From Alphaproteobacteria bacterium (GTDB lineage: Bacteria; Pseudomonadota; Alphaproteobacteria; Puniceispirillales; Puniceispirillaceae): a stretch of 64,000 nucleotides of DNA. Within the stretch, counting starts at the first letter, position 1. Each line of letters begins with the position of its first letter. The notes beneath the pieces were generated by a model. That model ran no database searches. It was not told the origin of the DNA and was given only the letters and a program-made list of their open reading frames with translations. This document shows, piece after piece, positions 19,608 through 28,603 of this stretch. The stretch covers positions 62,001 to 126,000 of the forward strand of contig RFZL01000001.1 in NCBI GenBank assembly GCA_009920665.1. The letters run 5' to 3'. The translations under genes were made by a program, and so were the position numbers.

Positions 19608-20498
19608 ATGTCAGGAAAACCGACCATTCCAGCACAGCTCGGCCAGGGCACCCTGCCCCGGCTTGAGGCGCGTGACTGGCCGGAATTCCAGCCGGGCTGG
19701 GTATGGATGACAGGTGGAGGACCGGGCGATCCCGGCCTGATCACCCTGCACGCGCTGAACGCGCTGCAACAGGCGGATGTCATTGTCTATGACGCGCTTG
19801 TCGATCCGGCGCTGTTGCGATGGGCGCGGCCCGACGCGCAGATCGAATATGCCGGCAAACGCGGCGGCAAGCCCTCGCCAAGCCAGCGCGATATCTCGCT
19901 TCGTCTGATTGAGTTGTCGCAGCAGGGTCTGCGCGTCCTGAGGCTGAAAGGTGGCGATCCTTTTGTGTTTGGCCGCGGCGGCGAGGAAGCCCAAACGCTG
20001 GTCAAGGCCGGTGTCAGGCTGCGGGTCATTCCGGGCATCTCGGCCGGCATCGGCGGGCTTGCCTATGCCGGCATTCCGGTGACACATCGTGACGTCAACC
20101 AGTCGGTCACCTTTCTGTCCGGGCATGACCGCACCGGATTGATGCCATCGGCGATTGACTGGCAGGGACTTGGCAGCAGCGCCCAGGTGATCGTCATGTA
20201 TATGGCGATCAAGCATATGCCGGATATCTGCGCCCGCCTGATCGCCGCCGGCCGCGTGCCGGAAGAACCGGTCGCCATCGTCCAGAATGCCACGCGCGAC
20301 GACATGAGGGTGCTTGAGACCACCCTTGCCAGAGCACCGCAGGATATCACCGACAGCGGGATTGGCGCGCCGTCCATCGTCTGTGTCGGCCGGGTGGTTC
20401 TGATGCGCCAGTGTCTTGACTGGCTTGGCCAGATGGCGGGCGAGCCGGTGCGCGACGAAGATCCGCTCGGTGTGCGGACCATGTCGGACACCGCCTGA
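19608..20498 (+). CDS. cobA: Uroporphyrinogen-III C-methyltransferase (SUMT)
   Basis: GWVWMTGGGPGDPGLITLHALNALQQADVIVYDALVDPALL...RLKGGDPFVFGRGGEEAQTLVKAGVRLRVIPGISAGIGGLAYAGIPVTHRD. Confidence 0.95.
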   Translation: MSGKPTIPAQLGQGTLPRLEARDWPEFQPGWVWMTGGGPGDPGLITLHALNALQQADVIVYDALVDPALLRWARPDAQIEYAGKRGGKPSPSQRDISLRLIELSQQGLRVLRLKGGDPFVFGRGGEEAQTLVKAGVRLRVIPGISAGIGGLAYAGIPVTHRDVNQSVTFLSGHDRTGLMPSAIDWQGLGSSAQVIVMYMAIKHMPDICARLIAAGRVPEEPVAIVQNATRDDMRVLETTLARAPQDITDSGIGAPSIVCVGRVVLMRQCLDWLGQMAGEPVRDEDPLGVRTMSDTA

Positions 20499-21790
20499 TG
20501 GCCTCGCGGGCGCTGGTTGTCGGCGGCCTGACCTCCGGCAGTGGCAAGACAACCGTGACACTCGGCCTGCTGCGCGCGCTGGCGCAAGCCGGCCATTCGA
20601 TCAGCGCCGCCAAGACCGGCCCCGATTACATCGATTGTGCGTTTCTGGGTGCCGCCAGCCTGTCCCCCGCAGTCAATCTCGACAGCCATGCCATGCCGGC
20701 GGGAATGATCCGTCATCTGGCGACGGCGCGGCCGGGCGATCTGTTGATCGCCGAGGGTGTGATGGGCCTGTTTGATGGCACCGATGGTGGCAGTGGCAGC
20801 ACGGCAGAGCTGGCGGCCCTGCTTGGCGCGCCAATCCTTCTGGTGCTTGATGCCCGTCATCAGGGTCAGACGGCGGCGGCGCTTGCTGCCGGCATCCGCA
20901 GCCAGTTGCCAGCCGGAACCGATCTTGCCGGGGTGGTGCTGAACCGTGTTGCCTCGCCGCGCCATCAGGCCCTGATTGCCGAGGCGCTTGCCAGCCGGAA
21001 CATTGCACATTTCGGCAGCCTCAGCGTCGCGCCGTCGATGCAGGTACCGTCGCGCCATCTCGGGCTGGTGCAGGCGACCGACCTTGCTGCGACGGATGAC
21101 CTTGAGCCTCGGATCGGGGCGGCGGCAAGGCTTGTCGAGGCCACGCTTGACCTTGACGCCATCATCGCGGCGGCCGGGCCGCTGCAGGCGACAACCGGCA
21201 TCGTCACACCACCGCCGCCCGGACAGCGCATCGCAATGGCCAACGATCCTGCCTTCGGTTTCGCCTACACCCATATGATCGAGAACTGGCGCGCGGCCGG
21301 GGCCGAAATCATTCCCTTCTCGCCACTTGCCGATGAAGCCCCCGCGGCAGATGTCGATTTCATCTTTCTCCCTGGCGGTTATCCCGAGCTTCACCTGCCA
21401 TGTCTGACAAGTGCCGGGCGCTTTCATGACGGGCTGCGCGCGGCGGCGGCGCGCAATGTCCGGATTTATGGCGAGTGCGGGGGATTCATGACACTTGGCG
21501 AGGCGATTATCGACGACGATGGCACCTCGTACCCCATGGCAGGCCTGCTTCGCCTCGAGACAAGCTTTGCCGCGCGCAAGCTGCATCTCGGCTATCGCGG
21601 TCTGACAGCGCTGGTCGATTTCTGGCCCGGGCTCGGCCCCGTCAAAGGCCACGAATTCCACTATACGACGGCCATTGCCGCAGAGGGTGAGCCACTGTTC
21701 GCGATACGTGATGCCGCTGGCCGCGATCTTGGCACAACCGGTCTGGTGAACGGGTCGGTCTGCGGGTCCTACGCACACATCATCGCCTGA
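20498..21790 (+). CDS. cobB: Cobyrinate / hydrogenobyrinate a,c-diamide synthase
   Basis: LVVGGLTSGSGKTTVTLGLLRALAQAGHSISAAKTGPDYIDCAFL...GLFDGTDGGSGSTAELA...FLPGGYPELHL...GECGGFMTLGEAI...GHEFHYT. Confidence 0.96.
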   Translation: MASRALVVGGLTSGSGKTTVTLGLLRALAQAGHSISAAKTGPDYIDCAFLGAASLSPAVNLDSHAMPAGMIRHLATARPGDLLIAEGVMGLFDGTDGGSGSTAELAALLGAPILLVLDARHQGQTAAALAAGIRSQLPAGTDLAGVVLNRVASPRHQALIAEALASRNIAHFGSLSVAPSMQVPSRHLGLVQATDLAATDDLEPRIGAAARLVEATLDLDAIIAAAGPLQATTGIVTPPPPGQRIAMANDPAFGFAYTHMIENWRAAGAEIIPFSPLADEAPAADVDFIFLPGGYPELHLPCLTSAGRFHDGLRAAAARNVRIYGECGGFMTLGEAIIDDDGTSYPMAGLLRLETSFAARKLHLGYRGLTALVDFWPGLGPVKGHEFHYTTAIAAEGEPLFAIRDAAGRDLGTTGLVNGSVCGSYAHIIA

Positions 21791-21800
21791 GAGTCACCAG

Positions 21801-22601
21801 CTACGCATCATCCGCCTCTTGACCGGTATCGCCGGCACGCCCGCGCTTTGGCCGCAGGATATGCGCGTGCGCCGCGTCATACAGCGCACTGTCCCGAAAC
21901 CCGTCATTCTGCGCCAGCCCGCGCCCGACAAAAATCAGCGCCGTGCGGGTGATCTTTTCGGCCTGCACCGCCTGGCGGACCGTCGACAGCGTGGCATGGA
22001 TATAGGATTCATCCGGCCAGCCGACACGGTAGGCCACAATCACCGGACAATCGGCCCCGTAATGGGGTGTGAGGTCACGTTCGATCTGACGCAGATTGCG
22101 GATCGACAGATGGATGGCAAGCGTCGCCCCGGTCCGGCCAAGGCTCGTCAACTCCTCACCTTCCGGCATGGCTGATGATTTCATCGCCGTGCGGGTCAAA
22201 ATCAGCGTTTGCGTCACCTCCGGCACCGTCAGCTCAATCCCGAGGCCGGCGGCGGCCGCGGCATAGGCCGACACGCCCGGCACGATCCGGTAATCGATGC
22301 CAAGTCTCTTCAGCCGCCTGATCTGCTCGGCGATTGCCCCATAGAGCGACGGATCACCTGAATGTACGCGCGCCACATCCTGCCCAGCCTCATGCGCCTG
22401 CTGCATCTCATCGATGATATCATCGAGCGTCAGCGAGGCGGTGTCGATCACCCGCGCATCATCCGGCGCCGCGGAGACAACCGCCTCCGGCACCAGCGAG
22501 CCGGCATAGAGGCACAGCGGGCAGCGTTCGATCAGACGCAGTCCGCGAACCGTGATCAATTCCGGATCACCCGGCCCGGCACCAATGAAAAAGACCGTCA
22601 T
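21801..22601 (-). CDS. cobM: Precorrin-4 / cobalt-precorrin-4 C11-methyltransferase
   Basis: MTVFFIGAGPGDPELITVRGLRLIERCPLCLYAGSLVPEAVV...ARVHSGDPSLYGAIAEQIRRLKRLGIDYRIVPGVSAYAAAAAGLGIELTVPEVTQTLILTR. Confidence 0.95.
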   Translation of the reverse strand: MTVFFIGAGPGDPELITVRGLRLIERCPLCLYAGSLVPEAVVSAAPDDARVIDTASLTLDDIIDEMQQAHEAGQDVARVHSGDPSLYGAIAEQIRRLKRLGIDYRIVPGVSAYAAAAAGLGIELTVPEVTQTLILTRTAMKSSAMPEGEELTSLGRTGATLAIHLSIRNLRQIERDLTPHYGADCPVIVAYRVGWPDESYIHATLSTVRQAVQAEKITRTALIFVGRGLAQNDGFRDSALYDAAHAHILRPKRGRAGDTGQEADDA

Positions 22602-24460
22602 GACGATGCCTCCTCCGCGCCATCATGCGCATCGAGATGCCTGGCATAGCCGCGCGGCGTATAGACGGCGGTGCCGCGGCCAAGATCAAGCTGCCGCGAG
22701 CTGCGGGACCCCACCATCACCGTTGTCAGCATGTCGACCTCGTCAATATCGAGCGTCTCCAGCGACCGGTAGAGGATCCTTTCTTCCGGCCGGCCAAGAT
22801 TTGACGCCAGGATGACCGGCACATCACCGCCGCGATAGCGCATCAGGATTTCGCGTGCCGTCGCCAGCTGGGTCCGCCGTCGCTGCGAGACCGGGTTGTA
22901 GAAAGCGACAACGAAATCACCGGCGCCGGCAGCATGGATCCGCTTTTCGATCTGTTCCCAGGGTGTCAAAAGATCGGACAATGATATGGCGCAGAAATCA
23001 TGCCCGAGAATGGCCCCTGACCTGGCCGCCGCCGCCTGCAACGCGGAAATCCCCGGGGCACTGACAACCGCGACCCGGCGGGCCGCGTCCGACACGCCGC
23101 CAGCCTCCTGTGACCGGTCCAGCAACTCATAGACCAGCGCGCCCATGGCATAGATGCCGGCATCGCCGGAACAGATCACGGCGACATCCTTGCCGGTGGC
23201 CGCCGCCTCCAGCGCATAGCGGCAGCGCGCCTCCTCCTCGCCAAGCTTGAAATCGCGGCGTGGGATGTGCGCTGCCACGGCACCGAGAAGATCGATATAG
23301 AGGTCGTAACCGACAAGTTCATCCGCGCCGAGCACCATCTGCGAGGCTTCGGGGGTACGCCAGGCCGACTGCCCCGGCCCGATGCCGACAAGCATCACCC
23401 GGCCGGGCTTGCGCCCCGGCAGCATCGGGATATCACAAGGGGCCGCCGCCAGCGCCAGCGCCATGGTGGCCTGGCCCGACTTGGCTTTCGGGTGGATCAG
23501 CACTCCGGAGTCGCCGGCCGCGGCAAGTGCCGCCGCCTCGGCCACGCCGGGAATACCGATTTCCTCCTGAACCGCCTCGGATGGGTTTTGCAAACGCGGC
23601 GTCTGGGCGGCCAGCGCATCGCGCCCAAACACCCGTAGCGGCACTGCAAGCATCGCCGCCAGCGCCTGCAGCGCCGGTTCATCCGCCTTCAGATCGACGC
23701 TGAAAACACCGGCAATGGCCGCCGCGTTAATATCGGCCCGCGTCAGTTCCCGCATAACCAGATCGATCAGTTCGTCAGCCGGGCATCCGCGCGCGCAGCC
23801 GACACCAAGCATCACATCCTGCGGGCAATAGACAAGCTCGTTCTCGGCCGGCGTCTGCTGACGACGCGTGACCGTCAGCGACACGGCACCGCCGCGCGGG
23901 ATATGACTGAACCAGTCCTTCAGCCCGTCCAGACAATCACCATTGATGAACGCCCCGTCACCTGCCAGCAATTGCGGCATCACGCGCTGCGCCGCGGCGG
24001 CATTCGCCAGCCGCCAGCCGCGTGGCGGTTCATCAAGCGACAGATGCCACCGTCCGTCACCTGCCGTTGTCAGCGCCAGATCGGCGTTAAGCTGATCTGA
24101 AATCTGCCGCGCCAGCGTGATGGCGCCATGGTGCCCGCCAATGAGGGGGACAACGAACCGTCCCGACTCCGCCACGGCGATGACCGGCGCGTCGGTGCTT
24201 TTGTGTTTCAGATGCGGTGCTACCGCGCGAATCAGGATGCCGGCCGCACAGACGCCGATGATTGGACGGCCGCTGCAGAACAGATCGGCGATATGTGCCC
24301 GCGCCTTGCCGAAATGATGCGGCGCCTGCGGACAGCGTACAGCATGGCCATGAATGTCGGCATCAAGCCTCGTTGCCAGCCTGCGGGCAAGCGCAAGTCC
24401 GGCCTCCGACAGACACAGAATGACCGGTCGCGCGGGTACAGGCGCGCTCAACTGATCCAT
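22598..24460 (-). CDS. CbiG-CobJ fusion: cobalt-precorrin-5A hydrolase-like domain + precorrin-3B C17-methyltransferase
   Basis: N-term FCSGRPIIGVCAAGILIRAVAPHLKHKSTDAPVIAVAESGRFVVPLIGGHHGA (CbiG) and LGVGCARGCPADELIDLV...VFGRDALAA (CbiG C-term/CobE); C-term GRVMLVGIGPGQSAWRTPEASQMVLGADELVGYDLYIDLLG...YNPVSQRRRTQLATAREIL (CobJ/CbiH). Confidence 0.94.
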   Translation of the reverse strand: MDQLSAPVPARPVILCLSEAGLALARRLATRLDADIHGHAVRCPQAPHHFGKARAHIADLFCSGRPIIGVCAAGILIRAVAPHLKHKSTDAPVIAVAESGRFVVPLIGGHHGAITLARQISDQLNADLALTTAGDGRWHLSLDEPPRGWRLANAAAAQRVMPQLLAGDGAFINGDCLDGLKDWFSHIPRGGAVSLTVTRRQQTPAENELVYCPQDVMLGVGCARGCPADELIDLVMRELTRADINAAAIAGVFSVDLKADEPALQALAAMLAVPLRVFGRDALAAQTPRLQNPSEAVQEEIGIPGVAEAAALAAAGDSGVLIHPKAKSGQATMALALAAAPCDIPMLPGRKPGRVMLVGIGPGQSAWRTPEASQMVLGADELVGYDLYIDLLGAVAAHIPRRDFKLGEEEARCRYALEAAATGKDVAVICSGDAGIYAMGALVYELLDRSQEAGGVSDAARRVAVVSAPGISALQAAAARSGAILGHDFCAISLSDLLTPWEQIEKRIHAAGAGDFVVAFYNPVSQRRRTQLATAREILMRYRGGDVPVILASNLGRPEERILYRSLETLDIDEVDMLTTVMVGSRSSRQLDLGRGTAVYTPRGYARHLDAHDGAEEASS

Positions 24461-25152
24461 GGATCATCTCCCTTATAGATCAGAATCATCGAGAAATAGG
24501 GCGCATCGTCAGGCGCGTCGGAAAGTGCGAGCGCCCGCTCATGCGGCAAGGAAGCATGGCTTGTATAGAGCGCATGTCCGGTGAGGCCAAGCCTGTCCAC
24601 CAGCGCCCGCAATCGTGGCATGTGACGCCCGATCTTCATGATCGCCACCGCGTCGGCAGCACCAATCGCTGCTGCCAGCGCCTCATCATCCAGCGTCCCG
24701 GGAAGCACCGTCAGGACATCGCTCCGCGCCACCAGCGGGTGGGCCTGCGCGGCGGCACATGCCGACAGGCTGTTCACCCCGGGAACGATCTCGACAGGGT
24801 AGCTGTCGCGCAGCCTGACAAGCAGATACATGAAAGACCCGTAGAATAGCGGATCTCCCTCACACAGCACGATCACATCGCGCCCCGCCGCCAGATGCCC
24901 GCCTATCGCCGTGGCGGCATCATCATAGACCGACTGCGCCGGCGCGCGCCCGGGTCGCATCGGCACGATCATGGGGATCTCGACAGCATCCCCGGCAATG
25001 GCCTCGGCGACAATCGAGCGCGCAAAGGATGTGCCCGTATCCGGCGCTGGATAGGCGATCACTCTGGCCCCCTCGATCAGCGCCCAGGCGCGTCTTGTCA
25101 CCAGTTGTGGATCGCCGGGACCGGTGCCGACACCAATCAGACGACCGGTCAC
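24448..25152 (-). CDS. cobI: Precorrin-2 / cobalt-factor II C20-methyltransferase
   Basis: GRLIGVGTGPGDPQLVTRRAWALIEGARVIAYPA...CEGDPLFYGSFMYLLVRL...VEIVPGVNSLSACAAA. Confidence 0.95.
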   Translation of the reverse strand: MTGRLIGVGTGPGDPQLVTRRAWALIEGARVIAYPAPDTGTSFARSIVAEAIAGDAVEIPMIVPMRPGRAPAQSVYDDAATAIGGHLAAGRDVIVLCEGDPLFYGSFMYLLVRLRDSYPVEIVPGVNSLSACAAAQAHPLVARSDVLTVLPGTLDDEALAAAIGAADAVAIMKIGRHMPRLRALVDRLGLTGHALYTSHASLPHERALALSDAPDDAPYFSMILIYKGDDPWIS

Positions 25153-26351
25153 GATGGTTGCCCCCCTTTATGCCAGCACCACTGGGTAACCGGCATCAGG
25201 GGTCGCCAGCCATGAAATCCGCCCACCGGATCGGCATGCTGGACCGAGATCCGTGTCATCTCGCCGCCAGATTGCTGCCATGCCGCAACAAGCACTGTCT
25301 CGCTCTCGATTGTCACCGCATGCGCGACAAGCACCCCGCCCTGGCGAAGTGCCGCCTGCGCCGCAGCGATCACCGGCGGCGCGACGCCGCCGCCAATGAA
25401 GACGGCATCCGGGCGTGGAAGCCCGGCCAGAACTTTGCCGGCATCGCCAGCCACCGGCTCCAGACCGGTGACACCATGCCAGGCGGCGTTGGTGGTGGCG
25501 CGGGCCAGCTGTACCTCGTTGCTATCAATGGCAAAGGCTTGCCCGGTTCCGGCGTTGCGCAGAAAATCAATGGCGATGGCGCCGGAGCCGGTACCGATAT
25601 CCCACAGCACAGCACCCGGGAACGGTGCCAGCTTGGCAAGCGCGCTGGCGCGGGCATCCCGCTTCGTCAGCTTGCCATCCGTCTCGAAACTCTGATCGGG
25701 AGCGACAAGACCGGCGCCAGCTGGCACCTCATCCGGGCAGGCAATGCCGATGATATGGAAATCGGGCACCCGGTCATGTGTCCAACCCCTGGCCCGCCCG
25801 TCGAACCGCGACTCCGCCGCCCCGCCAAGATGCGCCAGAACATGCAGCGTCGCATCACCATAGCCATGCGCCGTCAACAATTCGGCCAGCTGTACCGGAC
25901 TGGCACCATCCTGCGCAATGACCAACAGCCGCGCCCGTGGATACAGGCGGCTGACAAGGCTGCCCGCCGGTCGGCCGTGAACCGATACGATCTCGCAGCG
26001 CGCCAGCGGCCAGCCAAGCCGGGCCGCGGCAAGCTGCAAACCGGATACCGCCGGGATCACCTCGCATCCCTCGGGGCCAAGCTCGCGAACAAGGCTGGCA
26101 CCGGCACCGAACCACATCGGATCTCCGGTTGCCAGAAGCGCAACTGATTTCTTAGATCTTTCTTTCAGGATATTGAAAATGTTTGAAAATGGTGTTGGCC
26201 AAACCTGAATTTCAGGACCAGAGGGAAGATCGCCATGAAATCGCCGGGCGGCGATGATGATATCCATTTCGGCAAGGCGCGTGCGCAGGTCTTCCGGTAG
26301 CGCACTCACCCCCCTTTCATCAACGCCAATAACAAGCGGCCGACCCGTCAT
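25149..26351 (-). CDS. cobL: Precorrin-6Y C5,15-methyltransferase (decarboxylating), CbiE-CbiT type
   Basis: VIGVDERGVSALPEDLRTRLAEMDIIIAARRFH...LATGDPMWFGAGASLV...; KRDARASALAKLAPFPGAVLWDIGTGSGAIAIDFL...IGGGVAPPVIAAAQ. Confidence 0.95.
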   Translation of the reverse strand: MTGRPLVIGVDERGVSALPEDLRTRLAEMDIIIAARRFHGDLPSGPEIQVWPTPFSNIFNILKERSKKSVALLATGDPMWFGAGASLVRELGPEGCEVIPAVSGLQLAAARLGWPLARCEIVSVHGRPAGSLVSRLYPRARLLVIAQDGASPVQLAELLTAHGYGDATLHVLAHLGGAAESRFDGRARGWTHDRVPDFHIIGIACPDEVPAGAGLVAPDQSFETDGKLTKRDARASALAKLAPFPGAVLWDIGTGSGAIAIDFLRNAGTGQAFAIDSNEVQLARATTNAAWHGVTGLEPVAGDAGKVLAGLPRPDAVFIGGGVAPPVIAAAQAALRQGGVLVAHAVTIESETVLVAAWQQSGGEMTRISVQHADPVGGFHGWRPLMPVTQWCWHKGGQPS

Positions 26352-26986
26352 CCGGCAGTCCCCGCGCAGGAGATGGCCAGCGCGTTGACCACCGCCGAGG
26401 CCATGGCCGAGCCGCCGCGCGTGCCCCGGATGGCGAAATGGGGTATCGCTGCTTCATGTCTCGTCAGTGCCTGCTTGCTCTCGGCAGCACCGACAAACCC
26501 GACCGGGCACCCGATGATGGCGGCCGGCCGCGGCCCGCCCGCAGCGATGAGTTCGAGGCAGCGGAACAAAGCCGTGGGTGCATTGCCGAAGACAAGCACC
26601 GCGCCATCCATGTGATCATGCCACAGATCGACCGCGGCTGCCGACCGTGTCGTCTTCATCTCTGCGGCAAGTGCCGGCACATCGTGATTGTTCAGGGTCA
26701 CGATCACCTCATTGTCGGCCGGCAGGAAACGGCGGGTGATGCCGCTGGCGACCATGGCGCAATCACATAATAGCGACGCCCCCGAAAGCAACGCCGCCGA
26801 CGCGCTTGTGGTGAAATCGTCCGAGGCCACGATATCGGTCACGATATCCGGCATGCCGCAGGCATGGACAACCCGCACCGCCACATCGCCAAGCGCCTCT
26901 GGCAGACCGTCCAGCATTGTCTGTTCCCGGACGATGGCGAAAGATGCCTCGTAAATCGCCTTCGGGTCTTTCAGATAGGCGTCCAT
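26348..26986 (-). CDS. cobH: Precorrin-8X / cobalt-precorrin-8 methylmutase
   Basis: YLKDPKAIYEASFAIVREQT...VRVVHACGMPDIVTDI...LLCDCAMVASGITRRFLPADNEVIVTLN...PTALFRCLELI...IGCPVGFVGAAESKQAL...RGTRGGSAMASAVVNAL. Confidence 0.96.
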   Translation of the reverse strand: MDAYLKDPKAIYEASFAIVREQTMLDGLPEALGDVAVRVVHACGMPDIVTDIVASDDFTTSASAALLSGASLLCDCAMVASGITRRFLPADNEVIVTLNNHDVPALAAEMKTTRSAAAVDLWHDHMDGAVLVFGNAPTALFRCLELIAAGGPRPAAIIGCPVGFVGAAESKQALTRHEAAIPHFAIRGTRGGSAMASAVVNALAISCAGTAG

Positions 26987-26995
26987 GATCCGGTC

Positions 26996-28108
26996 TCAGC
27001 TGCCGCCAGGCTTGCGGTTGCGTACCGATTCCGGGCCAAGCGGGTGTTTGGCATGCGGATAGGGGTGATGATGGTGTCCGTGGTCGTGATCATGATCGTG
27101 CGAATGCTCATGGCCATGATGGTGATGATGGTGGTGATCCTGGTCGAGGCGGCAGGCCCCGGTGCAGAAATGATCACATAGCGGGCAATCCTCGACATTG
27201 CTTCCCGGCGCCGAGACACCCTGCCCCTCGACATGGTGATGATGGCTTTCCTGCGCGAGACCAACCTCGTCCTCGAAGCCCAGAACCTGCGCCCGGTATT
27301 TGCACAGCGCGCAGTTCATATTGTTGTCACCGTCAAGAATTTCGCGAACACGGTCGGCAAATGTGGCGATGACCTTGGGATGGTCGTTCAGATAGCCAGC
27401 CTTGACAAATTCGGTTCCGGGGTGCGCCGCCGCAACCTCGTCGGCAAAGCCGTAGATCCGGTCAATCAGAATCCCCGAAAACAGAAAATATGGGAACACC
27501 ACAACACGCTTGAAGCCAAGCTTTACGACATGTTCAAGACATGGCTGGACAAGCGGGAAGGTCACGCCTGAATAACCAACCTCGGCCCAGCCAAACCCCA
27601 TCCCTTCCCACAGCATCCGGGAAATCTTCGAGATATTCGAATTGGCATCAGGGTCGGAGGCACCGCGCCCGATCACGACAAGGCAGGTATCGGCCCGCTC
27701 AACCGGGCCATGTTTGGCATCGGCGGCGGCAATGGCCTCGGCAACGCGATCACCGGCCGCCTGCAGCATCTGCAGATCAATCGCCAGCTCGCGCCCGTAC
27801 TGGATGGTGATACCGTGCTCGGCAGCATAGGTGTTGAGAACCGACGGAATATCATTCTTCGCATGGCCGGCGGCAAACAGCATGCCCGGCACGGCAAGGA
27901 CGTGATTGACCCCCTGCTCGCGAAGTTTGTCGAGCCCGGTCTTGATGACCGGGGTGGCGAATTCCAGATAGCCATACTCGACCGGCCAGTCAGGGAACAG
28001 GGGCGCCAGTTTTTCCGCCAGGACGGCAAATTCGGTCACCGCCGATTTCGAACGCGAGCCGTGACCACAGATCATCACACCGAATTTCTTTGGGGCTGCA
28101 TCATGCAT
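26996..28108 (-). CDS. cbiX: Sirohydrochlorin cobaltochelatase, long CbiX with Cys motifs and His-rich tail
   Basis: KFGVMICGHGSRSKSAVTEFAVLAEKLAPLFPDWPVEYGYLEFATPVI...VPGMLFAAGHAKNDIPSVL...; C-term NMNCALCKYR ... CPLCDHFCTGAC ... DHHHHHHHGHEHSHDHDHDHGHHHHPYPH. Confidence 0.95.
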   Translation of the reverse strand: MHDAAPKKFGVMICGHGSRSKSAVTEFAVLAEKLAPLFPDWPVEYGYLEFATPVIKTGLDKLREQGVNHVLAVPGMLFAAGHAKNDIPSVLNTYAAEHGITIQYGRELAIDLQMLQAAGDRVAEAIAAADAKHGPVERADTCLVVIGRGASDPDANSNISKISRMLWEGMGFGWAEVGYSGVTFPLVQPCLEHVVKLGFKRVVVFPYFLFSGILIDRIYGFADEVAAAHPGTEFVKAGYLNDHPKVIATFADRVREILDGDNNMNCALCKYRAQVLGFEDEVGLAQESHHHHVEGQGVSAPGSNVEDCPLCDHFCTGACRLDQDHHHHHHHGHEHSHDHDHDHGHHHHPYPHAKHPLGPESVRNRKPGGS

Positions 28109-28376
28109 CGGCCGGCTCCCCGTCGCGATCGCCATCAGCCCCACCGGCCGGATCGGCAGCCTCCTCGTCACGGTCAGCCTCATCACGGCCTTTCACCACC
28201 AGCGCGGCCGCCATGACGGCCGCCACCGCACCGAGCGCCAGACCGGCAAGATGACCGTGCCCCGCCAGCTCGCCAAGATGGCCCCAATGCGCCAGTGCAC
28301 TTGGTACAGCAGCGAACAACATGGTTGTGGCAGCCAGGGCGCTGGCCGCAATCGCACGAATTTCCGGGAATTTCAT
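28101..28376 (-). CDS. Small His-containing membrane protein (DUF6732-like), overlaps cbiX start
   Basis: MKFPEIRAIAASALAATTMLFAAVPSALAHWGHLGELAGHGHLAGLALGAVAAVMAAALVVKGRDEADRDEE; signal peptide, H-rich segment, one TM. Family name is tentative. Confidence 0.65.
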   Translation of the reverse strand: MKFPEIRAIAASALAATTMLFAAVPSALAHWGHLGELAGHGHLAGLALGAVAAVMAAALVVKGRDEADRDEEAADPAGGADGDRDGEPADA

Positions 28377-28423
28377 CGTTTCACCTCAAGGTCCGTCATA
28401 TCTTCGGAGGGGCGAAACGACAA

Positions 28424-28457
28424 GCGGATGAAGGACAGGTGTGACACACCCATCCGC
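28424..28457 (-). promoter_or_regulatory. Stem-loop in the 5' leader of the small-protein/cbiX/cobH operon
   Basis: GCGGATG (28424-28430) pairs with CATCCGC (28451-28457); inner GGTGTG/CACACC at 28438-28450. About 50 nt upstream of the 28376 start. Confidence 0.45.
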
Positions 28458-28603
28458 CTTCGGGTCCGAGGCCCGGCGTTGGCGCCCTGTCTGGGTCCGC
28501 CGCACCGGGATCGCTTTCATCTTGTCGCCAAGTCCACCGACCTTGGAAAGATATTATCCCGCCACGGCAAAAACAATTGCACCAATGCGACCAAAGTTGA
28601 ATT

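Noticed and set aside
20063-21778. 571-aa minus-strand ORF opposite cobA/cobB
   Set aside because: Shadow ORF in GC-rich DNA; the plus strand carries unmistakable CobA and CobB.
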